From: JAFIFT01 sp020051095
GTDB taxonomy: Bacteria > Pseudomonadota > Gammaproteobacteria > Legionellales > Legionellaceae
Assembly: GCF_964199965.1 (NCBI RefSeq)
Contig: NZ_CAXMZT010000013.1
Span: 1 to 64,000, forward strand
DNA length: 64,000 nucleotides
Direction of reading: 5' to 3'
Made by a program: the position numbers and the translations under genes
Shown here: piece by piece, positions 24,991-34,112 of the stretch
How positions within the stretch are numbered: the first letter of the stretch is position 1
Layout: each line of letters opens with the position of its first letter
The notes under the pieces: model-generated
Told to the model about the DNA's origin: nothing
What the model saw: only the letters and a program-made list of their open reading frames with translations
Databases searched by the model: none

Positions 24991-26364
24991 TTAGCCATTA
25001 TATGCTTGCTGAGAATATTCCGGCTGTTGGATTATGTTAGGTCGATCCTGACTTTTTTCAACTGGCTGGAATAACGATTGAAAAACCGTTTGCACAGCGG
25101 GGCCATTAGCAGATTCGGTTAATGCATTACCCGATGGTGAATTATCTTTTAATAAGTCATTCACGTACGCTATATCTTCATCCAAGTACAAATTGTAATT
25201 CACTTCAGAATTATCAAATTCCAAATTATACCGATCATCGATGTGGCGATTGCGATTAAAATGCATATAAGCGCCTAAGCCTAGCAACGTGACCGCAGCC
25301 CCTCCGACGACAGCCGCTGGAATAATAACTGCCACCAATGGCGATGCAAATAAAAAGGCTGGCAGAAACATGCTAACAGCACTTAAGGTTATCATAGCCA
25401 CTAACCCACCGATACCAATCAAAGGCACTTTAGTAAAACCAAAGAGATTTCTATCGGAATTGGCATACCAAGCACAACGTTCTTCATTGGTCGGGCACAT
25501 AATATCAAGACCTGTCCTCTGGTAATTGTTACTCCCGACATCAACTGTCTGATTTTTGGTGAGTTCGACATATTCTTTTGTCTTTTTCCTAGCGTAGAAT
25601 TCCGCGCCCACGGCAATTAATGGCAGGGCCACCACAACTGCCGGCATCGTGAATGTGGCAAACGGCACAAAAAATGCCGTGATGGTTGCAGCCACCGTGA
25701 AGGCTCCTGCTGCTAATACAACGGGCCCAAAGGTAGCCGCCACCCCCCAAGCAACACCTTGTGCCACTTTATCGTTCGTTCGTAATAAACTGCTTTGTTG
25801 CGGCTGGTGACCCAGCAAAAAATAGGGTAAGTTTGCCTGCGTGGCAAATAAATCATTCACCACCCCGTACAATATTCCGCCAACATACGCAGAAGCGCCC
25901 ACGAATAAACCACTGGCAATAGCCACCGCCCAAAATGGTGCACCCAGCATAACCGTTGCAACAAAGGCCGCCACGACTAATACCGATATGCCCACACCCC
26001 AAAAGCCACTGCGCAATAACGTCCGTAATATATCATCGTCGGAGACTTCTTCACCCTTAAATTTAGGATGACGATAAAGCATGCGATACAGCCCTTTTTG
26101 CTTAAGGAATTCAATTGCTTTTTGTGCTTCCCGATTGTTTTCAAGCTCAGCTAGCAAAGTCGTCGCTAACATAACTGCTTTTTTCATCGATTCCGTTTTG
26201 TTTAACTCGGTTTGAGCTGAATGAAGTTTTTCCTGAATTGCTTCATTGGCATACGGCTTTGCTTGTTCAAGCATACGCACAAGAATTGTGATTTGCTTAT
26301 TAGCATCGTATTCATCTTTGCCATAAGCAGCAACCGATTGCTTTAGCTGGGCTTCTTTTGTCAT
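24991..26364 (-). CDS. Orphan multi-pass membrane protein
   Basis: A 457-residue protein of unknown family. Residues 1 to about 115 are soluble and helical. Residues of about 120-360 contain five or six hydrophobic segments, rich in Ala, Val and Gly, arranged in pairs (GISVLVVAAFVATVMLG, then VVLAAGAFTVAATITAFF, then AVVVALPLIAVGA, then LIGIGGLVAMITLS and LLGLGAYM). The tail after about 370 is acidic and polar. ATG 26364 is chosen because GGAG lies six bases upstream; the longer frame to 26433 has no site. There is no signal peptide. It is plausible as a translocated membrane-inserting effector, but nothing proves it. Confidence 0.68.
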   Translation of the reverse strand: MTKEAQLKQSVAAYGKDEYDANKQITILVRMLEQAKPYANEAIQEKLHSAQTELNKTESMKKAVMLATTLLAELENNREAQKAIEFLKQKGLYRMLYRHPKFKGEEVSDDDILRTLLRSGFWGVGISVLVVAAFVATVMLGAPFWAVAIASGLFVGASAYVGGILYGVVNDLFATQANLPYFLLGHQPQQSSLLRTNDKVAQGVAWGVAATFGPVVLAAGAFTVAATITAFFVPFATFTMPAVVVALPLIAVGAEFYARKKTKEYVELTKNQTVDVGSNNYQRTGLDIMCPTNEERCAWYANSDRNLFGFTKVPLIGIGGLVAMITLSAVSMFLPAFLFASPLVAVIIPAAVVGGAAVTLLGLGAYMHFNRNRHIDDRYNLEFDNSEVNYNLYLDEDIAYVNDLLKDNSPSGNALTESANGPAVQTVFQSLFQPVEKSQDRPNIIQQPEYSQQAYNG

Positions 26365-26553
26365 GGGAACTCCAAATGATGTGACAACAATTTCACACAA
26401 ATTAATCATAGTGCGCCATTCTATATCACCCACAAGGCTCTGTCTATATTTTATTCTTTGTGGCTCAATTCAGATCCAATTCCCTGGATGGAATGATAAA
26501 AATTGGCTAGCATAAAATTCGCATTTTCAAGGATTACCAGTATAATATTGCCC

Positions 26554-29500
26554 ATGAACAATATATCCGAAACCACTTCTAAAGCCCCCTCTTCAATGCA
26601 ATCACAACTTGCTACGAATTTAACCATTACCTATCCCGAGCAACTGCCAATCTGTGAGAAAAAAGCTGACATCATCGCATTAATTCATCAACATCAAGTG
26701 ATTATCTTAGCCGGTGAAACTGGATCGGGAAAAACAACACAAATTGGGAAAATGTGCTTGCAAGCTGGTCGTGGCATTCAAGGGATGATTGGCCATACCC
26801 AACCTCGCCGCATTGCAGCAAAGACGATTGCAAATCGCATTGCTGAGGAGTTACAGGTCGGCTTAGGTGGGGAAGTCGGTTGCCAAGTCAGATTCCAAGA
26901 CCAAACATCGCCGTCGACACGGATAAAATTAATGACCGATGGTATTTTGCTAAGCGAGTTGCATGCCGACAGGATGCTAAAACGCTATGATACCTTAATC
27001 ATCGATGAAGCCCATGAGCGAAGCCTCAATATCGATTTTATTCTGGGATTTTTAAAACAACTTCTACCAAAGCGCCCTGACTTAAAACTAATCATCACCT
27101 CAGCAACGATTGATGTGGAACGCTTTTCCCAACACTTTAACCAGGCGCCGATTATTGAAGTGTCCGGACGGACATTTCCTGTTGATACGGTGTATTTGCC
27201 CCCTGAAGAAATCAATCCGGAGGATGAAGGTAATATGGCCGCCAACGTCGTTTGTGCCATGCAAGAAATTATGGCATTAGAACGCGATGGTCAAGGGTAT
27301 CGGCAAGGTGATGTGTTGGTTTTTCTCCCCGGAGAGCGTGAAATCCGAGAAACAGCCATTGCTTTGCGCAAATCGCAGATCCCACATCTTGAGATCTTGC
27401 CTTTGTATGCACGCTTAAGCCAATCAGAACAACAACGCATTTTTGCCCAATCCCCTTTAAGACGGGTTGTGTTAGCGACCAATGTAGCAGAAACATCCAT
27501 CACTGTGCCCGGCATTCGCTATGTCATTGATACCGGGCTTGCGCGCATTTCACGCTATAGTTATCGAAGCAAAGTGCAACGCCTTCCCATTGAAGCCATC
27601 TCTAAAGCGAGTGCCAATCAGCGCCAAGGGCGCTGTGGTCGAACATCGCCAGGGATATGCTTACGACTTTATAGCCAGCAATCGTTTAATTTACGGCCTC
27701 AGTTTACCCAAGCAGAGATTCTGCGAACTAATTTGGCGCAAGTTATTTTGCAAATGCTGAACTTAAACTTGCCCAATATCGCAGGTTTTCCTTTCTTGGA
27801 TAAACCGGATAATCGCTACATTCGTGATGGCTTTAAATTATTGGAAGAAATTGGCGCTGTTACCAAGCAGCATAAACTCACTCCATTAGGCCGCCTACTA
27901 AACCAATTGCCAATTGACCCCCGTTTAGGCAGAATGGTTATCGCTGCCAATGATTTAGGATGCACCAAAGAAGTCATGCTTATCGTCAGTGGGCTATCTG
28001 TTCAAGATCCCCGCGAACGACCTGGCGATAAACAGCAACAAGCCACGCAAGCCCATGCACGATTTATCGATCCCCGTTCAGATTTCATTGCTTTTATTAA
28101 TCTGTGGCAATATGTCGAAGACTTACGCCAAGCATTAAGCCAAAATCAATGGCGAAAGCAATTGCAAAAAGAGTTTATTTCCGTGATGAAAATACGGGAA
28201 TGGCGTGATATCCATCATCAATTACATCTGAGTGTCAAACAAGCAGGCTTAACCATTAATCAAAAACCTGCAAGTACTGATAGCATTCATCAAGCCATAC
28301 TCGCAGGCCTACTAAGTCAAATTAGCCAAAAAGAAGAAAATCGGGAGTATTTAGGGGCCAGGGGCCGCCATTACCAACTTTTTCCAGGCTCTGGCTTATT
28401 TAAAAAACCACCTGCTTGGATGATGTCTGCGGAATTAGTCGAAACCTCCAAACTCTATGCCCGCATCAACGCTCAAATTGAACCGCATTGGGCCTTAACC
28501 TATGCCAAGCATTTGCTCAAATTCCACTATTCTGAACCCGCCTGGTCAAGCAAAACCGGCCATGTGATGGCAAAACGGCGAACTAGTTTGTATGGCTTAA
28601 CCCTCATTGACAATGAGCGAGTCAGTTACACATCCATCGATCCTTGCGTGTGTCACCCGATTTTTATTCGACAAGCCCTAGTGCAAGGTGGTTATGAAAA
28701 AATTGCCAAAGACGCCCCCTTGTTTTGGCAGCATAATCAACAAGTCATTGCTGAGATTGTAAGCCTTGAAGCAAAGGCCAGGCGATGTGATATTTTAGTG
28801 GATGATGAAGCCATTTATGCTTTTTATGCCGCTAAAATTCCAGCGCAAATCACCAACTTCGATCAATTTGAACAGTGGCGAAAAAAACAAGAAGCCAACC
28901 AACCAGAATTTTTGTACTTTGATAAATCGAGTCTGATGTTACATAGTGCAAACACCATCACGCAAACCCAATTCCCCGATACACTGTCCGTTGGCAATCA
29001 CTGCCTGCCGCTGACGTATCATTTTGAACCAGGGCATATCAATGATGGTGTTACCTTACATATTCCCCTTGCCCTTCTCAATCAACTATCCGAAGCGCCC
29101 CCTGAATGGCTAGTGCCTGGACTTCTTCAGGAAAAGTGTGTTGAGTTATTAAAAAGCTTACCCAAAGCCAAACGTAAACAACTTGTTCCTATCCCGCAAT
29201 TTGTTCATGAAATTTTATCGAACGCGCCCGATAACAACACATCGCTCTATCAATTCCTTGGTGATGCCCTACGCCAAAAAGGGGTGATTGTCAGTGTCGA
29301 GGAATTAAAAAATTTAGTTCTTGATGATTACTATCGCATGAATTTTCATATTCATGATGAGCACGGTGAACTCATCGCTCAGGGGCGCCATTTGCCAACG
29401 CTTAAGGAGACATGCCAACCACACATCCAAGAAATGCTAAGCCCACCCCCTGAAGCAGCGGAAGTCGTCTGCTACACCCGCTGGGAGTTTGGCTCACTTA

Positions 29501-30300
29501 ACCAACAATGCATTGAAAAATCCGGTGTCAGCATGATTGTTTATCCAGCCATCATGGATTTGGGCGATGCGGTGACCGTCTCGCTCGTGGATACGCCAGA
29601 AAAAGCCTCGACCTTAAGTCATCAAGGCATCATACGGTTGTTGTGGTTTGCGCAAGAAAAATCGATTAAATACCTGCACAAAGCGCTTTTTCAAGGCAAT
29701 CAATTAAGTCTTATCTTAGCAAGCTTTGGCTTAGGAGAATCGTTTAAAGCGGATGTCATCGATCATGTGCTAGCCTATACGTTTTTACAACAAAACTTGC
29801 CAGATAATGCCGAGGCATTTCAACAATGCATTGCAAAGCATGAAACAGACCTCATAGGAAATGCCCATCAACTAGAGCAGCTGCTGACCACGATTTTTAA
29901 ACTCAAGCAACAAGTACAAAAGCAATTAAAGGTGAGAAATAGCCTTGCAAATCTTGCATCCATTCAAGATATTCAACAACAATTAGCGGGTCTTTTCCAT
30001 GCACACTTATTAAAAACACCCTTGACACAATTAAAACACTACCCTCGCTATTTGAAAGCAATCTTGCATCGATTAGATCGCTTAGAAAAAGATAAGATAA
30101 GCCTCGATGAGATCCAACGATTTGAAGCCCCATTAAGAAAACGGCTAGACGATGATTTTAGTCAGCTCGATTTGTACCCCGAGTTTGTGCACTATCGTTG
30201 GCTATTGGAGGAATATCGTGTCTCTCTTTTCGCGCAGCATTTGAAAACCGCCGAAACGGTTTCGGCAAAACGGTTAAAGGAGGCTTGGTCGAAGGGTTAG
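26554..30300 (+). CDS. hrpA: ATP-dependent RNA helicase HrpA
   Basis: A 1248-residue DEAH-box helicase of normal HrpA length. In order: Walker A GETGSGKT at 54-61, DEAH box at about 151-154 (IIDEAHERS), SAT motif III, helicase C domain with motif VI QRQGRCGRTSPG, HA2 and OB-fold domains, and the long C-terminal DUF3418 region typical of HrpA. It remodels RNA or stalled ribosomes in the cytosol. The frame extends to 26503, but ATG 26554 fits the family start; a TATAAT at 26541-26546 lies only seven bases before it, so the transcript could have a very short leader. Codon use looks like its neighbours. Confidence 0.96.
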   Translation: MNNISETTSKAPSSMQSQLATNLTITYPEQLPICEKKADIIALIHQHQVIILAGETGSGKTTQIGKMCLQAGRGIQGMIGHTQPRRIAAKTIANRIAEELQVGLGGEVGCQVRFQDQTSPSTRIKLMTDGILLSELHADRMLKRYDTLIIDEAHERSLNIDFILGFLKQLLPKRPDLKLIITSATIDVERFSQHFNQAPIIEVSGRTFPVDTVYLPPEEINPEDEGNMAANVVCAMQEIMALERDGQGYRQGDVLVFLPGEREIRETAIALRKSQIPHLEILPLYARLSQSEQQRIFAQSPLRRVVLATNVAETSITVPGIRYVIDTGLARISRYSYRSKVQRLPIEAISKASANQRQGRCGRTSPGICLRLYSQQSFNLRPQFTQAEILRTNLAQVILQMLNLNLPNIAGFPFLDKPDNRYIRDGFKLLEEIGAVTKQHKLTPLGRLLNQLPIDPRLGRMVIAANDLGCTKEVMLIVSGLSVQDPRERPGDKQQQATQAHARFIDPRSDFIAFINLWQYVEDLRQALSQNQWRKQLQKEFISVMKIREWRDIHHQLHLSVKQAGLTINQKPASTDSIHQAILAGLLSQISQKEENREYLGARGRHYQLFPGSGLFKKPPAWMMSAELVETSKLYARINAQIEPHWALTYAKHLLKFHYSEPAWSSKTGHVMAKRRTSLYGLTLIDNERVSYTSIDPCVCHPIFIRQALVQGGYEKIAKDAPLFWQHNQQVIAEIVSLEAKARRCDILVDDEAIYAFYAAKIPAQITNFDQFEQWRKKQEANQPEFLYFDKSSLMLHSANTITQTQFPDTLSVGNHCLPLTYHFEPGHINDGVTLHIPLALLNQLSEAPPEWLVPGLLQEKCVELLKSLPKAKRKQLVPIPQFVHEILSNAPDNNTSLYQFLGDALRQKGVIVSVEELKNLVLDDYYRMNFHIHDEHGELIAQGRHLPTLKETCQPHIQEMLSPPPEAAEVVCYTRWEFGSLNQQCIEKSGVSMIVYPAIMDLGDAVTVSLVDTPEKASTLSHQGIIRLLWFAQEKSIKYLHKALFQGNQLSLILASFGLGESFKADVIDHVLAYTFLQQNLPDNAEAFQQCIAKHETDLIGNAHQLEQLLTTIFKLKQQVQKQLKVRNSLANLASIQDIQQQLAGLFHAHLLKTPLTQLKHYPRYLKAILHRLDRLEKDKISLDEIQRFEAPLRKRLDDDFSQLDLYPEFVHYRWLLEEYRVSLFAQHLKTAETVSAKRLKEAWSKG

Positions 30301-30330
30301 CCAAGAGAGGTTGCATTCTCAGGACTTCTA

Positions 30331-30360
30331 TTGGACAATTTTTGTTTCATAAGCTACTAT
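30331..30360 (+). promoter_or_regulatory. Promoter for the 30396 gene
   Basis: TTGGAC (30331-30336) and TACTAT (30355-30360) with an 18-base spacer lie 35 bases before the start codon of the downstream gene. Confidence 0.55.
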
Positions 30361-30395
30361 AGCTCTGATTTTATATCTATGGAGTTGTTTAAATC

Positions 30396-31154
30396 ATGAT
30401 ATCGACACATTTATCAATGCATCCCGAATTAAAAGCTATTTTCACCGAAATTGATACACTTCTTACTCAACAAAATAAAGCCATTCAGCATCAGAATTTT
30501 TTTAGAGCCAATGCTAGCAATAACAGCCAGTATGCTGCCTGCAGCAATTATTTGGCAACCCACCATCATTGCGTTAAAGCAATGGGTGCCTTAAATGAAT
30601 TAAGTTGGCTATGTCAAAATGGGACTATCACCTATAGCGAGTTATCTGACATTCAAACCATTGCTAATTTGGTCAAACTTTATTTGTCGCCAGCATCCAG
30701 AGATGATGACCGCTCCAATCAAAATGAGAGATACGCACGTGAGCTTTTGTTACAGATTCAGGCGTTAAGAAACAACATTGAACATAATAACCCCTATTTA
30801 AAAGTCAAAGCCATTCCGTATTTTGCCTGGGAATTGCTTGGAATAGCTGCTTCGTTAGTGGTCATGAGCATGGGCGTCAGTTTATTAGCAGGGGTTGCTA
30901 CCCTTGGCCTTAGCTTGCTCCCAACAATTGCCGTGGGCATTGGTTTCACAGTGATGGGGTATATCATTGGTATAACATCCGTCGATAACGCAGCCACATA
31001 TGGCAGCTTAGTATTTGATAGTCAACTCAAAGCACTTGATGACTTTGCAACGGCATTGAAAAAACAGCATCATATGGCACTAGAAAAGGTTAAAGAGGTG
31101 GAAGAAGTTCCAGTGAATTTCGTCTCGACACCCCTGTCTTCTGTCAGCCAATAA
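30396..31154 (+). CDS. Orphan protein with C-terminal membrane hairpin
   Basis: I do not recognise this 252-residue protein. Residues 1-140 are helical and polar with several Gln, Asn and His. A hydrophobic hairpin at about 145-200 (WELLGIAASLVVMSMGVSLL and LLPTIAVGIGFTVMGYIIG) is followed by a short polar tail. There is no signal peptide. GGAG lies about ten bases before the start. The architecture (soluble helical body, late hairpin, then Asp-Asn and a charged tail) matches the 506-residue protein at 190-1710, suggesting related roles. Confidence 0.7.
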   Translation: MISTHLSMHPELKAIFTEIDTLLTQQNKAIQHQNFFRANASNNSQYAACSNYLATHHHCVKAMGALNELSWLCQNGTITYSELSDIQTIANLVKLYLSPASRDDDRSNQNERYARELLLQIQALRNNIEHNNPYLKVKAIPYFAWELLGIAASLVVMSMGVSLLAGVATLGLSLLPTIAVGIGFTVMGYIIGITSVDNAATYGSLVFDSQLKALDDFATALKKQHHMALEKVKEVEEVPVNFVSTPLSSVSQ

Positions 31155-31170
31155 AAGCATTTGACCTCTC

Positions 31171-31188
31171 GTCGGGCCAAAGCCCGAC
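31171..31188. repeat. REP palindrome
   Basis: GTCGGGCCAAAGCCCGAC differs from the RAYT-flanking palindrome by one base. It has no GTAG/CTAC beside it, so it is a degenerate copy. Confidence 0.7.
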
Positions 31189-31251
31189 CCTGAGGGATAG
31201 AATTTTTTTTCAAACATAGTATTCGTATAATATATTGGCATAATGTTTAAT

Positions 31252-31358
31252 CCGACGTCCCGCGGCTTGTCCGCGGGATCCAGGGATTTCGACCAATATG
31301 TTGTTATTTTGTGCAGACAAGGATCTCTGGATACCGCGGACAAGCCGCGGCACGTCGG
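31252..31358. repeat. 107-bp inverted-repeat element, GC-rich ends
   Basis: Arms of about 35 bp (31252-31286 and 31324-31358) pair with roughly three mismatches. They begin CCGACGTCCCGCGGCTTGTC and end with the complement. The 37-bp middle has no coding potential. The arms are far more GC-rich than the surroundings. This is a MITE-like or REP-pair (BIME-like) element. Confidence 0.75.
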
Positions 31359-31485
31359 CGTTTGAGGATAAGTCTAAGTTTTAAAAAAAGTGTCTATCCT
31401 TCAGAGCCAAACCTCCCCCCCCTCTTTTTGCCCACTCCGCGCATCTTGTCTATAGTTAAAATAGAATAAAAAGAAGGAATTGCCT

Positions 31486-33708
31486 ATGTGCGGGCTTGGA
31501 GGCGTGTATCAATTTCAAGGTCATCCACTCGACCAGTCAATCAAACCCATCATTGATGCCATGAGCTTGCGATTGCGATTTCGCGGGCCGGATGAGGAAC
31601 GTCAATACCATGATCCCGGGAGGCTATCCCTCTTCTTTCGCCGGCTTGCTGTGGTGGATTTGCAAAGCGGTTCTCAACCGTTTGTGAGCGCCAATAATGA
31701 TGTGGTGGTGATAGTCAATGGCGAAATTTATAATCACCTGCAGCTTCGACGAGAATTAACGCCTGACTATCCCTACCAAAGTCAATCGGACAGTGAAGTC
31801 GTGCTTGCTTTGTATTTAACCCAAGGCCTTGATTTTCTTAACCATCTAAACGGTATGTTTGCTATTGCCATCTATGATAAAAGACAGCATCATCTTATTT
31901 TGATCCGTGACCGTTTGGGCATTAAGCCCCTGTTTTATTGTCAAACAGACGATAATCATTTGCTATTTGCTTCTGAAGTGAAGTCCATCTACGCCCATCC
32001 CCGTTGCCCTCGTCAATTTAATTGGCTTGCCTGCTTAGCTCGCCGCTTCAATCAACGCAATATTTTTACCAGCCTGCCTGAGTCCATTTATACAGGTATT
32101 CAACAACTCGATCCCGGAAACTATGTCATTTTTAGTGACAAAGGCATCCAACAACATTCATGGTGGGGAGTCAATGAGCTCGAAAGGCAAGGCCCCAACG
32201 AGTTGCAATCAAGGCAAGCCTATATCGATGAATACGGTGCTTTGCTGGAGGACTCGGTTAAACTCCGTTTAATGACGGATGTTGATATGGGGGTTTGTTT
32301 AAGTGGTGGCATTGACTCTGTCGCCATTGCTGCCTTGGCCAACCCCCACAAAACCATGCCCAGTTTTACCGTATTGTGCAATAGCACTTACTTAAATGGC
32401 GACGTCCAGGCCGCCCATCAAGCGGCAGAACTTCTTGGAATCGACAATCACCAACTGTATTTCCCCTGGCGTCAAAATGAAATTCAGCTAGTCGATGTCA
32501 AACGCATTCTCTATGATCTGGAAATGCCATTGACCATGGAGCAAATTTATAAGTATTTGCTATATCATAAAATCAAAGCCGATTTTCCCAATTTAAAAAC
32601 GCTGCTCATGGGTCAAGGCAGCGATGAATTCAATGGTGGGTACAGTGTCAAATTTGCAGAAGACATACCCTTAAGTCATGCGAATGAGACTAGGACTTGG
32701 ACTCATTTTATTGAATCACTTGCAAAAATGAAACACCATTTCATCATCAACCATACCAACCCTGCTCTCAACGACTATATGTCCCTGATAAAAACGGAAT
32801 TCATAGAACAATCTTTTAACTTAGAACATTATAGCCCTTGGCAATGGTATCAAAAAATGTATCAACGCTCGGTGGTTGATTTTAACCTTTGGCATGAAGA
32901 TCGAGCGACGGCCGCTAACCAAATGGAAAACCGGGTGCCATTTCTGGATCACCGTCTTGTTGAATTTTGCTATCGCGTCCCAGATAAGATGCAACCCAGC
33001 TTATTCTGGGATAAGGCCATATTGCGGGAATACATGGCCACTAAAATACCTAAAGAACTTGCCCATCGGGCGAAAGTGCCTTTCTTTCTCGGGGAAGGTG
33101 AGCGATATACCGCGCGATTAGCTTATCAAATTTTAACCGACAATGATTGCGACTTTATTAATGAAGCACTCTTTGAAAATAAATATGTTGAAGACGTTCT
33201 CAATAGTAACTATTTAAAACAACAGCTATCGGCAGTCAGCCAATGCCCTAGCTTTGAAGGTGCATTAAACTTATTCGAATACGCCTGTTGGGGTCAGCTG
33301 GCAAAATGGGTGGCAGAAGGCATGCCTGAGCAAATCGCTCCTCTGCAAGCCAAATTTGACTGGTATTCGCTGAAAGATTATGAAACGCAATCAACGAATT
33401 TAGCAGGCATCTTATCAGAAAGTGACATCCAACCGACTGATGTATTTGCATTCAAAGCCAATATGGCCCCTATGATTCCTTACCACCACAGCAACGATCT
33501 ATTCATTGCCAATCATCTTAATTTAGAATATATCATCGAAGCACATGAAAAACCGGAATTCATTCATTTTCTAAAACACATCGATGGCCATAATCGCTTA
33601 AGTGACATCGCCCAAGCGGGCGGATATCTTTATACCAAAATCATCTCCGATATTGCCGATGCGTTGGAATGCCAAGTGATTGAAAAATTAAGCAAATCCA
33701 ATGGGTAA
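31486..33708 (+). CDS. asnB: Asparagine synthetase (glutamine-hydrolysing) with C-terminal extension
   Basis: The enzyme makes asparagine from aspartate, ATP and glutamine in the cytosol. ATG 31486 puts the catalytic Cys at residue 2 (MCGLGGVY), as needed for the class II glutaminase; GAAGG lies upstream. The glutaminase domain (1 to about 210) is followed by the synthetase domain with the PP-loop SGGIDS at about 273-278 and GQGSDEFNGGY. The 740-residue length exceeds the usual 550-640. The last 100 or so residues (after about 630) form an extra region containing FLKHIDGHNRLSDIA, which looks like a small helical or winged-helix module. The gene stands alone. Confidence 0.88.
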   Translation: MCGLGGVYQFQGHPLDQSIKPIIDAMSLRLRFRGPDEERQYHDPGRLSLFFRRLAVVDLQSGSQPFVSANNDVVVIVNGEIYNHLQLRRELTPDYPYQSQSDSEVVLALYLTQGLDFLNHLNGMFAIAIYDKRQHHLILIRDRLGIKPLFYCQTDDNHLLFASEVKSIYAHPRCPRQFNWLACLARRFNQRNIFTSLPESIYTGIQQLDPGNYVIFSDKGIQQHSWWGVNELERQGPNELQSRQAYIDEYGALLEDSVKLRLMTDVDMGVCLSGGIDSVAIAALANPHKTMPSFTVLCNSTYLNGDVQAAHQAAELLGIDNHQLYFPWRQNEIQLVDVKRILYDLEMPLTMEQIYKYLLYHKIKADFPNLKTLLMGQGSDEFNGGYSVKFAEDIPLSHANETRTWTHFIESLAKMKHHFIINHTNPALNDYMSLIKTEFIEQSFNLEHYSPWQWYQKMYQRSVVDFNLWHEDRATAANQMENRVPFLDHRLVEFCYRVPDKMQPSLFWDKAILREYMATKIPKELAHRAKVPFFLGEGERYTARLAYQILTDNDCDFINEALFENKYVEDVLNSNYLKQQLSAVSQCPSFEGALNLFEYACWGQLAKWVAEGMPEQIAPLQAKFDWYSLKDYETQSTNLAGILSESDIQPTDVFAFKANMAPMIPYHHSNDLFIANHLNLEYIIEAHEKPEFIHFLKHIDGHNRLSDIAQAGGYLYTKIISDIADALECQVIEKLSKSNG

Positions 33709-33751
33709 AAAAAGCATCTGTATCAATAATACATCCACACTGATCATTATT

Positions 33752-33780
33752 TTGACTTACCATCCCATAAATTATAGAAT
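33752..33780 (+). promoter_or_regulatory. Sigma-70-like promoter with no near gene
   Basis: TTGACT (33752-33757), 17 bases, TAGAAT (33775-33780). The next real start codon is more than 330 bases away at 34113, so the transcript would cross the repeats or be a short RNA. Confidence 0.45.
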
Positions 33781-33837
33781 CCGTTGGCAATCGATTGCTC
33801 AATTATATGTGAAACTATAAGACTTATGAAAACCCTT

Positions 33838-33976
33838 TGTACCGGACAATTTTTTAAAAAAGCCGTCTTTGAGAACGTAGTGAAGCAATCTAGAACAGAT
33901 TTCTGTTCAGGGATCGAACTGGATTGCTTCGAAAAAGCTCGCAACGACGGTGCTTTTAAAAAATTGTCCGGTACAA
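33838..33976. repeat. Nested inverted-repeat (MITE-like) element
   Basis: Outer arms GTACCGGACAATTTTTTAAA (from 33838) and TTTAAAAAATTGTCCGGTAC (to 33975) are perfect complements. The inner part carries GAAGCAATC and GATTGCTTC arms and ends AGCTCGCAACGACGG, related to the inner unit at 14240-14323. Confidence 0.8.
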
Positions 33977-33980
33977 AGAT

Positions 33981-34094
33981 GAAAACCCCCAAGGTCGAGG
34001 CAAAAAATGTTTTTAATGAGGGAGTTTAGATAAACTAAATGACCGAGTTAATATCTTTTTTTAACGAAGAGATTGGGCGTTTTTCGTAAGTCCG
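33981..34094 (+). repeat. Dispersed repeat, copy B, with a 16-codon frame
   Basis: This is the second copy of the repeat at 22978-23092. The 16-codon frame is at 34039-34089 and keeps Met-Thr-Glu-Leu and Phe-Phe-Asn-Glu-Glu-Ile-Gly. It lies directly after the MITE-like element. Confidence 0.75.
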
Positions 34095-34112
34095 AACTAT
34101 TTTGGAGTGCTT

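Larger units (their letters stand above)
31155..31485. other. Repeat-filled gap between 30396 gene and asnB
   Basis: No gene. It holds a REP palindrome at 31171-31188 and a larger inverted-repeat element at 31252-31358, listed separately. The asnB Shine-Dalgarno (GAAGG) is at its right end. Confidence 0.7.
33709..34112. other. Gap with promoter-like site and two repeat elements
   Basis: No gene beyond the 16-codon frame of the dispersed repeat. It holds a good sigma-70-like site at 33752-33780, a nested inverted-repeat element at 33838-33976 and the dispersed repeat copy B. Confidence 0.7.
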
